From the NCBI GenBank assembly GCA_004298605.1, contig SCPW01000175.1, positions 1 to 15,071 of the forward strand: DNA of 15,071 bases, given 5' to 3'. A model generated the notes under the pieces. The model worked only from the letters and a program-made list of their open reading frames with translations. It had not been told where the DNA came from and did no database searches. Numbering within the stretch: the stretch's first letter is position 1; each line of letters starts with the position of its first letter. Positions 1 to 4,886 of this stretch are shown piece after piece. Source of the DNA: Gallionella sp. Its GTDB lineage: Bacteria; Pseudomonadota; Gammaproteobacteria; Burkholderiales; Gallionellaceae. A program made the translations under genes and the position numbers.

Positions 1-81
1 CATCCCAACCCCCTGAAGGGGAAGGAGGAAAACTTGGCCGCCTTCAGGCGGCTCACGGTTTTATCGGCCCCTTTGAGGGGC
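1..81. repeat. Cluster of small hairpins left of the PilZ gene
   Basis: Three short palindromes follow each other: CCCC/GGGG at 10-13/18-21, GCCGCC/GGCGGC at 37-42/47-52, and GCCCC/GGGGC at 67-71/77-81. Their loops are TGAA, TTCA and TTTGA. The second and third are each followed by a GGCTCAC-like string, so they look like degenerate copies of one unit. The first 27 bases resemble the right arm of the repeat at 4805-4841 (CATCCCA, then a CCCC-TGAA-GGGG hairpin, then AAGG). This suggests a truncated copy of a dispersed element cut by the window edge. No coding function is seen. Confidence 0.55.
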
Positions 82-92
82 TCACCTAATAA

Positions 93-120
93 GCCCCCGG
101 CTTTGCCGGGGGTAATTTAA
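93..120 (+). terminator. Possible intrinsic terminator of the gene left of the window
   Basis: An 8-bp perfect GC stem (CCCCCGGC 94-101, GCCGGGGG 105-112) with a TTT loop is followed by TAATTTAATT. The T run is weak, so it may instead be a repeat-derived hairpin in the leader of the PilZ gene. It lies 25 bases before the PilZ start. Confidence 0.4.
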
Positions 121-137
121 TTGGCGGGAGAAATACA

Positions 138-827
138 ATGAGCAATGGCGAGCAACAGGCCAAACAGCCCGAAGACAGTGATTTGCTTTCAATACAAATC
201 AATATCGGCGACGCATTGCAGATGCAGGATATTTCTGCGGACAGGCGGCGCCATTGCGTCAAGCTTATCGGTTATTTGGACAAGAAAAGCGTGCTGGTCA
301 CGCACCCCGTGAAAGACGGGAAATTGCTTGCGGCCAGCGAAGGCCAGGGTTTTCTGGTGCGCGGATTTTCAGACCGGAAAGCTTACGAGTTCAGCGCCGA
401 TGTCATAAACGTTTGCACCGCGCCTTACCCCTGCCTGCATCTGTCTTTCCCGTCCCGGATCAGCGTCATCACGATGCGCGGCGCGCTGCGCATCAAACCC
501 AGGCTGGAATGCTCGGTCGAACCCGGGGCTGCCGCATTCGGGATACCGGCGACCATCGAAGATATCAGCACCTCCGGCGCAAAAATCCGCGCCAGGAAAG
601 AGATAGGTAAAGCCGGTAGCGGCGTGACAGTCAATTTTCGCTTGCATGTCGATGATGAAGAACATCTGTTTGCCATGCCGGCTCTCATACGCAATATACA
701 GAGCGGCGCCGACAGCGATAGCGGCGATAAAATCATGATCTATGGCGTGCAGTTCGTGCAGCCCGAAGGCAAAGAGCGTATGGCATTGCAGAATTTTATT
801 TGTAAAATTATGGTGGAAGGCCAATAG
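138..827 (+). CDS. YcgR-like PilZ-domain protein (c-di-GMP effector)
   Basis: This 229-residue cytosolic protein has two domains. Residues about 20-108 resemble the YcgR N-terminal (flagellar brake) domain. Residues about 110-225 are a PilZ domain with both c-di-GMP-binding elements: R114-x-x-x-R118 (RGALR) and the D-x-S-x-x-G motif (DISTSG, 142-147). Members of this family bind c-di-GMP and change motility, adhesion or secretion through protein contacts. No signal peptide or membrane segment is seen. The ATG at 138 has a GGGAG ribosome site 7 bases upstream. The stop is only 8 bases before mtnP, whose ribosome site overlaps the stop, so the two are very likely co-transcribed. Domain type is secure; the target is unknown. 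Confidence 0.9.
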   Translation: MSNGEQQAKQPEDSDLLSIQINIGDALQMQDISADRRRHCVKLIGYLDKKSVLVTHPVKDGKLLAASEGQGFLVRGFSDRKAYEFSADVINVCTAPYPCLHLSFPSRISVITMRGALRIKPRLECSVEPGAAAFGIPATIEDISTSGAKIRARKEIGKAGSGVTVNFRLHVDDEEHLFAMPALIRNIQSGADSDSGDKIMIYGVQFVQPEGKERMALQNFICKIMVEGQ

Positions 828-835
828 GAGAAAAT

Positions 836-1699
836 ATGTTAGGCATCATCGGCGGCAGCGGCGTATATAACATCGAAGGGTTGGAAAACACACGCTGGGT
901 AAAGGCAATCTCATCATTCGGCGAACCGTCGGATGAAATTCTGGTCGGCGAGCTGGCGGGGCAATCTATCGCCTTCCTGCCGCGCCACGGGCGCGGGCAC
1001 CGCATCCCGCCAACGGAAATCAATTTTCGCGCCAACATCGACGCACTCAAGCGCCTCGGCGTGAGCGACATTATCTCGGTCAGCGCGGTGGGCTCGCTGC
1101 ATGAAAGCCTCGCGCCGGGCATGTTTGTCATCATCGACCAATTCATCGACCGCACCTTCGCGCGGGAAAAGAGTTTTTTTGGTAGCGGTCTGGTCGCGCA
1201 TGTCTCGATGGCGCACCCGGTATGCGGTCGCCTGGGCGGGCATCTGTACGAGGCCGCGCAGCAAATCGACATCCCGGTAGTGCGCGGCGGCACGTACCTG
1301 GCGATGGAAGGCCCGCAATTCTCCGGCCTCGCGGAATCGGAACTGTACCGCTCGTGGAAGTGCGACGTGATCGGCATGACCAACATGCCGGAAGCCAAGC
1401 TCGCGCGCGAGGCCGAAATTTGCTACGCCACCGTCGCGATGGTGACCGACTACGACTGCTGGCATCCCGACCACGACAACGTGACCGTGCAGGCCATCAT
1501 CAAAGTGCTGACGGAAAACGCCGACAAGGCGCGCGCCCTGGTGAAGCGCGTTGCGCCGCGCGTGCAGGGCGACGCGACAGCCTGCCAATGCGGCTGCCGC
1601 AGCGCGCTGCAACACGCCATCATCACCGCCCCTGAAGCGCGCGACCCGGCGATGATCGAGAAATTGTCCGCCGTGGCCGGGCGAATGCTTAATAACTAG
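836..1699 (+). CDS. mtnP: S-methyl-5'-thioadenosine phosphorylase
   Basis: The enzyme cleaves MTA (a by-product of polyamine and other SAM-consuming pathways) with phosphate to adenine and 5-methylthioribose-1-phosphate. At 287 residues it fits the long bacterial form of the family. Visible hallmarks are IIGGSGVY (4-11), PRHGRGHRIPPTEINFRAN (49-67), the AVGSL strand (84-88), MEGPQFS (157-163), GMTNMPEAKLARE (180-192) and TDYDCW (204-209). The TDYD acidic pair is the adenine-type purine contact; methylthioinosine phosphorylases carry an N-P-A-type sequence there, so adenine is the expected base. A Cys-rich C-terminus (C250, C252, C254) resembles the CXC motif described in archaeal MTAP II. An AGGAG site precedes the ATG. 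The PilZ gene is upstream and apt follows after 86 bases. Confidence 0.94.
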   Translation: MLGIIGGSGVYNIEGLENTRWVKAISSFGEPSDEILVGELAGQSIAFLPRHGRGHRIPPTEINFRANIDALKRLGVSDIISVSAVGSLHESLAPGMFVIIDQFIDRTFAREKSFFGSGLVAHVSMAHPVCGRLGGHLYEAAQQIDIPVVRGGTYLAMEGPQFSGLAESELYRSWKCDVIGMTNMPEAKLAREAEICYATVAMVTDYDCWHPDHDNVTVQAIIKVLTENADKARALVKRVAPRVQGDATACQCGCRSALQHAIITAPEARDPAMIEKLSAVAGRMLNN

Positions 1700-1700
1700 G

Positions 1701-1772
1701 AAGTGGGGAGTGGGAAGTAGGGAGTGGGGAAACCGCTGCTCTATCCCACTTCCCACTTCCTACTTCCCACTT
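1701..1772. repeat. Inverted repeat built from 7-bp tandem units (mtnP-apt gap)
   Basis: The gap between mtnP and apt is nearly filled by two arms, 1701-1730 and 1744-1772, which are imperfect reverse complements (about four mismatches) separated by 13 bases. Each arm is itself about four copies of a heptamer of the type (A/G)AGTGGG. Transcribed, it would form a long hairpin between two genes of the same pathway. There is no T run, so termination is uncertain; partial attenuation or mRNA-end stabilisation is possible. It looks like a copy of a dispersed repeat family. Confidence 0.75.
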
Positions 1773-1785
1773 ACCAGGAGTTCAA

Positions 1786-2313
1786 ATGACCATCAAATCC
1801 CATATCCGCACCGTCCCGCATTACCCCAAACAGGGCATCCAGTTCCGCGACATCACCACCTTGCTCAAAGACCCGGCAGGCTTTCGCGCTACCGTCGATG
1901 AGCTGGTGGCGCGTTACAAAGACGTGAAAATCGACAAAATCGCCGGCATCGAATCGCGCGGCTTCATCCTCGGCGCACCGCTGGCTTACGCGCTGAACAA
2001 AGGCTTCATCCCGATCCGCAAAAAAGGCAAACTGCCCGCCGAAACCATCGGCCACGACTACGAGCTCGAATACGGCACCGACCGCATCGAAATCCACACC
2101 GACGCGATCCAGAAAGGCGACCGCGTGCTGCTGGTGGACGACCTGATCGCCACCGGCGGAACAGCGGACGCCGCCTGCACGCTGATCGACAAAATGGGCG
2201 GCAAGATCGTCGAATGCTGCTTCATTATCGACCTGCCGGACATCGGCGGGCGTGCGAGGCTGGAGAAGCACGGGCACAAGGTATTTGCGCTGTGCGAGTT
2301 TGAGGGGGATTGA
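1786..2313 (+). CDS. apt: Adenine phosphoribosyltransferase
   Basis: Apt converts adenine plus PRPP to AMP and pyrophosphate, here most simply recycling the adenine released by the MtnP encoded just upstream. The 175-residue length is typical. The family start motif HYPKQGIQFRDIT is at 12-24 and the PRPP-binding motif VLLVDDLIATGGT at 114-126 carries the paired aspartates D118 and D119. The ATG has an AGGAG site (1776-1780) at 5-base spacing, directly after the inverted repeat. The last 36 bases, including the stop codon, are duplicated at 3517-3552 on the far side of a toxin-antitoxin island, so this 3' end was a site of insertion or recombination. The protein itself appears intact. Confidence 0.95.
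   Translation: MTIKSHIRTVPHYPKQGIQFRDITTLLKDPAGFRATVDELVARYKDVKIDKIAGIESRGFILGAPLAYALNKGFIPIRKKGKLPAETIGHDYELEYGTDRIEIHTDAIQKGDRVLLVDDLIATGGTADAACTLIDKMGGKIVECCFIIDLPDIGGRARLEKHGHKVFALCEFEGD
2278..2313 (+). repeat. Direct repeat, proximal copy (intact 3' end of apt)
   Basis: These 36 bases encode the last 11 residues and stop of Apt. They recur at 3517-3552 with 34 of 36 identities (differences at 2283/3522 and 2300/3539). The bases before and after are unrelated in the two copies, so the repeat has sharp edges. The pair brackets the toxin-antitoxin island 2314-3516. Confidence 0.92.
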
Positions 2314-2335
2314 CTACCAACAAAACCCTGAAAAT

Positions 2336-2363
2336 TTGACACTGTACGGCAAAGACGGATAAT
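2336..2363 (+). promoter_or_regulatory. Candidate sigma-70 promoter for the HigBA-like pair
   Basis: A perfect -35 TTGACA (2336-2341) and a -10 GATAAT (2358-2363, 5 of 6 consensus) are separated by 16 bases. The -10 overlaps the first possible toxin start (ATG 2362). Transcription from here would begin near 2370, at or next to the second in-frame ATG (2371). Prediction is by eye. Confidence 0.5.
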
Positions 2364-2691
2364 GGCTGTCATGCACACTGTCATTGAAACCGAAGACTTC
2401 GAGAAACTCTGGCCGCTGTATTGGACAGAAAAGGAGCACGATGCCTTTGCTTTGTTCATTGCGGAAAATCCCGATGCGGGAGATGTGGTCAGGGGTTCCG
2501 GCGGGGTGCGCAAAGTGCGCTGGTCCCGTTCCGGCTCGGGAAAATCGGGCGGTGTGCGGGTCATCTATTTCAACCGCAGGGCGAATGGAGAAATCTGGCT
2601 GATCTTCATCTACGCTAAAAGCAAACGGGGCTCGATTGACGGAAACCTATTGAAGGAGCTGAAAAATGAAATCGAAAAAACCATTGACTGA
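2362..2691 (+). CDS. RelE/HigB-family toxin of a type II toxin-antitoxin pair
   Basis: This small basic protein (109 residues from ATG 2362, 106 from ATG 2371) matches the RelE/HigB2-like mRNA-interferase family in length and motif order. The core signature is residues 47-70: GGVRKVRW, a Gly/Ser/Lys-rich loop, then GGVRVIYF, followed by the hydrophobic strand IWLIFIYAKS (78-87). Such toxins cleave mRNA at the ribosome until bound by their antitoxin. It overlaps the next gene by 26 bases, the usual toxin-first higBA layout. The start is unsettled: the candidate promoter's -10 covers ATG 2362, favouring ATG 2371 and possibly a leaderless message. It is the first gene of the island inserted after apt. 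Confidence 0.85.
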   Translation: MAVMHTVIETEDFEKLWPLYWTEKEHDAFALFIAENPDAGDVVRGSGGVRKVRWSRSGSGKSGGVRVIYFNRRANGEIWLIFIYAKSKRGSIDGNLLKELKNEIEKTID

Positions 2692-2974
2692 CAAGGAGCT
2701 GGAAGCCTTCGAAGCATCGCGCGACATGGGCGGGGCGTTGCTGAAATCGGCGCGTCAGATGACCGCCCGGAAGGGGCGCGTCGTGTTATCGCCCGTCATC
2801 TCCGCACGAACAAAATCCGGTCTGTCACAAGCCGAGTTCGCCAAATTGCTGGGCGTATCGGTGCGCACCCTGCAAGAGTGGGAGCAAGGCCGCAGGCAAC
2901 CGAGCGGTGCGGCAAAAACGCTGATCAGCATCGCGGAACGCAGGCCGGATGTGTTAAAAGAAGCGGCTGCGTGA
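2666..2974 (+). CDS. HigA/XRE-type helix-turn-helix antitoxin
   Basis: A 102-residue protein with a Cro/C1-type helix-turn-helix at about 53-75 (LSQAEFAKLLGVSVRTLQEWE) after a charged N-terminal arm that would contact the toxin. Family members neutralise the RelE-like partner and repress their own promoter. The ATG lies inside the toxin gene, with AAGGAG (2653-2658) seven bases upstream, so translation is probably coupled. The closest well-known relatives by pattern are HigA-2/NadS-like antitoxins. No clear terminator follows; the next feature is a short repeat and the mqsR remnant. Confidence 0.87.
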   Translation: MKSKKPLTDKELEAFEASRDMGGALLKSARQMTARKGRVVLSPVISARTKSGLSQAEFAKLLGVSVRTLQEWEQGRRQPSGAAKTLISIAERRPDVLKEAAA

Positions 2975-2996
2975 TTCCTTTTTTCATCATTCTCAT

Positions 2997-3021
2997 CGTT
3001 CCCACGCTCGGCGTGGGAACG
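2997..3021. repeat. Perfect 11-bp-stem palindrome at the break point of mqsR
   Basis: CGTTCCCACGC (2997-3007), loop TCG, then GCGTGGGAACG (3011-3021) is a perfect hairpin. From memory, strings of the GTTCCCACGC-GCGTGGGAACG type recur as small dispersed repeats in many proteobacterial genomes. It sits exactly where mqsR homology ends on the 5' side, so it probably marks the deletion or insertion that removed the rest of that gene. Confidence 0.75.
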
Positions 3022-3025
3022 CATC

Positions 3026-3115
3026 TATCATGCGCCTTGCCCGAACGGGAAAATCGCCTATCTCAAACTGACCGTACTGGATGGCGCGGTGGTGATCCAG
3101 TTTAAGGAGAAATGA
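3026..3115 (+). pseudogene. mqsR: C-terminal remnant of the MqsR toxin gene
   Basis: Reading this stretch in frame gives about 29 codons ending YLKLTVLDGAVVIQFKEK and a TGA stop at 3113-3115. E. coli MqsR ends VYLKITVIHDVLIVSFKEK, so the match to the toxin's C-terminus is clear by eye. MqsR is normally about 98 residues; roughly the first 70 are missing and are not found upstream, where a palindromic repeat and the end of the HigA-like gene lie. No start codon with a ribosome site is visible, so no active toxin is expected. The remnant still carries the AAGGAGA ribosome site (3104-3110) of the intact mqsA that follows one base after its stop. Confidence 0.85.
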
Positions 3116-3116
3116 T

Positions 3117-3518
3117 ATGAACAAATTTTGTTTGCAGTGCGATGACGGCACAAAATTGAAATTACAAACCAAAAACGTCACCGTCGAAGTGCGAGGGGAA
3201 TCTTGCGTTGTCCCTAAAGTCACCGGCTGGCATTGCCCCGTGTGCGGCGACATCGAATATACCGACAAGGACAGTTCGGATCGCGTATGGGAGGCCATCG
3301 AAGCGTTGGGAGAAAAAGCCAAAGCGCGCGACGCTGTGCTGCTGGCCCATGCCAGAAAGCGTTTGAAACTGACCCAGAAACAGGCGGCAGAATTGACCGG
3401 CGGCGGACACAACGCGTTCAGCCGCTACGAGCGCGGCGAAGCCGTGCCGATGCGCGCCGTGGTTAATTTGTTCAAGATATTGGACAAGCACCCGGAGCTG
3501 GTTAAGGAGTTGGTTTAA
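3117..3518 (+). CDS. mqsA: MqsA-type antitoxin (orphan)
   Basis: This 133-residue protein has the two-domain MqsA build. The N-terminal zinc domain has C5-x-x-C8 and C40-x-x-C43. The C-terminal helix-turn-helix (about 75-132) contains GGGHNAFSRYERG (95-107), nearly the same as E. coli MqsA, where the Asn and Arg of this segment (here N99 and R103) contact DNA. The end ILDKHPELVKEL also matches. MqsA normally binds and blocks MqsR and represses its own operon. Here only the C-terminal piece of mqsR remains directly upstream, so the protein is an orphan antitoxin or free repressor, or may answer to an MqsR elsewhere. Its stop overlaps the first bases of the distal apt-end repeat. Confidence 0.93.
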   Translation: MNKFCLQCDDGTKLKLQTKNVTVEVRGESCVVPKVTGWHCPVCGDIEYTDKDSSDRVWEAIEALGEKAKARDAVLLAHARKRLKLTQKQAAELTGGGHNAFSRYERGEAVPMRAVVNLFKILDKHPELVKELV

Positions 3519-3552
3519 GGTGTTTGCGCTGTGCGAGTCTGAGGGGGATTGA
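3517..3552 (+). repeat. Direct repeat, distal copy (displaced 3' end of apt)
   Basis: This is the second copy of the 36-base apt 3' end (34 of 36 identical to 2278-2313). It keeps the apt reading through to TGA but has no gene body in front. One difference is silent (GTA to GTG, Val); the other would change Phe to Ser, as expected for a copy no longer under selection. It lies immediately after mqsA and before the inverted repeat at 3554, so it is probably the original end of apt, displaced by the island. Confidence 0.9.
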
Positions 3553-3553
3553 T

Positions 3554-3624
3554 GTAGGGGCGCGATTCATCGCGCCCTTTTTTGATACAGGGATAAATCA
3601 GGGCGCGATGAATCGCGCCCCTAC
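3554..3624. repeat. Perfect 24-bp inverted repeat upstream of mtnA
   Basis: Arms 3554-3577 and 3601-3624 are exact reverse complements separated by 23 bases. Each arm contains its own smaller hairpin (GGGCGCGA, TTCA loop, TCGCGCCC in the left arm), so the structure is nested: either two small hairpins or one long one. This is the style of dispersed bacterial palindromic repeats. It ends 11 bases before the mtnA start codon. Confidence 0.9.
3558..3583 (+). terminator. Intrinsic terminator between the island and mtnA
   Basis: An 8-bp perfect stem (3558-3565 with 3570-3577), a TTCA loop and six T residues (3578-3583) make a textbook rho-independent terminator on the plus strand. It is formed by the left arm of the inverted repeat. 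It should stop transcripts from apt or mqsA before mtnA unless the two repeat arms pair with each other instead. Confidence 0.75.
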
Positions 3625-3635
3625 GGAATTACACT

Positions 3636-4712
3636 ATGAAAGTTAAAAATATTTCTTTTCGCACCATCTGGCCCACCGCCGACAACACCGCTGTGGAGAT
3701 CATCGACCAGACCAAGCTCCCGCACATTTTCACCACGCTGCGCCTCGATACGATGCGCGATGCCGAGCGCGCGATACGCGAGATGCAGGTGCGCGGCGCG
3801 CCGCTGATCGGTGTGACGGCGGCTTATGGCGTGGCGCTGGCTATGCGGGATCATGCTTCGGATGCCGCGCTGGCGGCCACTTGCAGCGTGTTGCTGGCTT
3901 CGCGACCCACCGCGGTGAATTTGCGCTGGGGCGTGGAAAAAATGCGCGATTTTCTCGCGCCGCTGGCTGAAAGCGAGCGTGCTGTGGCGGCGTGGCAGGA
4001 AGCGGCGCGCATCGCCGACGAGGATGTGGCGATCAATGCGGCCATCGGCAAATATGGCTGTGACATCATCCGCGCGATACATCAGAAGAAGGGCGGCATG
4101 GTCAATATTCTCACCCACTGCAACGCGGGCTGGCTGGCGACGGTGGATTGGGGCACGGCGCTGGCGCCGGTCTATACCGCGTTCGATGCGGGCATCCCGC
4201 TGCATGTGTGGGTAGACGAAACCCGCCCGCGCAACCAGGGCGCCAGCCTCACCGCATGGGAGCTCGGCCAACACGGTGTGCCGCACACGGTGATCGCGGA
4301 CAATACTGGCGGGCATCTGATGCAGCATGGAATGGTCGATATGGCGATTGTCGGCTGCGACCGCGTGACGGCGCGCGGCGATGTGTGCAACAAGATCGGC
4401 ACTTATCTTAAGGCGCTGGCCGCACACGACAACGGTGTGCCGTTTTACGTGGCGCTGCCCACGCCGACGATAGACTGGACGTTGCGGGATGGCGTCAAGG
4501 AAATTCCCATCGAGGAACGTGCGGCGGAAGAAGTGACGCATATCGCCGGGCTGTGTGACGATGGGCAGGTGCGCACGGTGCGCCTCACGCCGCAGGGTTC
4601 TCGCGCCGCCAACTACGGCTTCGACGTGACCCCGGCGCGGCTGGTGACGGGGTTGATTACCGAGCGCGGCGTGGTGAAGGCGGAGGCGGGGGCGATGTGG
4701 GTGTTGCAGTAA
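3636..4712 (+). CDS. mtnA: S-methyl-5-thioribose-1-phosphate isomerase
   Basis: MtnA isomerises methylthioribose-1-phosphate, the MtnP product, to methylthioribulose-1-phosphate. The 358-residue length fits the family (eIF2B-related fold). RGAPLIG is at 53-59. The catalytic cysteine is C162 in [11 protein letters not shown] and the catalytic aspartate is D242 in VGCDRV; these correspond to the Cys/Asp pair known from Bacillus MtnA. Further matches are ADNTGGHLM (221-229) and NKIGTY (252-257). The ribosome site is weak (GGA about 8 bases upstream) and the start lies just after an inverted repeat with a terminator, so how it is transcribed is unclear. No mtnB, C, D or K is nearby; the next gene is an aldolase fusion, pointing to a different fate for the product. 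Confidence 0.95.
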   Translation: MKVKNISFRTIWPTADNTAVEIIDQTKLPHIFTTLRLDTMRDAERAIREMQVRGAPLIGVTAAYGVALAMRDHASDAALAATCSVLLASRPTAVNLRWGVEKMRDFLAPLAESERAVAAWQEAARIADEDVAINAAIGKYGCDIIRAIHQKKGGMVNILTHCNAGWLATVDWGTALAPVYTAFDAGIPLHVWVDETRPRNQGASLTAWELGQHGVPHTVIADNTGGHLMQHGMVDMAIVGCDRVTARGDVCNKIGTYLKALAAHDNGVPFYVALPTPTIDWTLRDGVKEIPIEERAAEEVTHIAGLCDDGQVRTVRLTPQGSRAANYGFDVTPARLVTGLITERGVVKAEAGAMWVLQ

Positions 4713-4742
4713 ATTAAATTCGGATTACGCACACCACAATCC

Positions 4743-4841
4743 CCTCCCCTTCAAGGGGAGGGTTAGGGTGGGGATGGGGGTAAAGCGTGTGGTGGAATAA
4801 TCAACCCATCCCCATCCCAGCCTTCCCCTTGAAGGGGAAGG
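4743..4841. repeat. Nested inverted repeat between mtnA and the aldolase gene
   Basis: The outer arms are about 4743-4779 and 4805-4841, imperfect reverse complements with a 25-base centre. Each arm begins or ends with its own palindrome: CCTCCCC-TTCAA-GGGGAGG (4743-4761) and CCTTCCCC-TTGAA-GGGGAAGG (4821-4841). This occupies most of the 174-base gap before the aldolase fusion gene. It resembles a dispersed non-coding element; a partial relative lies at 1-27. No convincing promoter was found in the remaining bases, apart from a TAAAAT string at 4861-4866 without a good -35. Confidence 0.8.
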
Positions 4842-4886
4842 TGTGTATTAGCAGGTAGACTAAAATTTCAAAAACCAGGAATAGCA

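Noticed and set aside
1..137. A riboswitch (SAM or c-di-GMP) in the PilZ-mtnP leader
   Set aside because: The region has small symmetric hairpins only; no conserved riboswitch core or multi-helix junction was recognised.
836..1699. Methylthioinosine phosphorylase instead of MTA phosphorylase
   Set aside because: The purine-contact segment is TDYDCW, the adenine type, and apt follows directly.
914..1756. A 280-codon open frame antisense to mtnP
   Set aside because: Low-complexity shadow frame; the plus-strand MTA phosphorylase explains the region.
1710..1901. Short open frame starting in the mtnP-apt repeat
   Set aside because: Its start lies in the heptamer repeat and it runs out of frame into apt; no ribosome site.
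3621..4541. A 306-codon open frame antisense to mtnA
   Set aside because: Arg/His-rich shadow of a clear mtnA gene with both catalytic residues intact.
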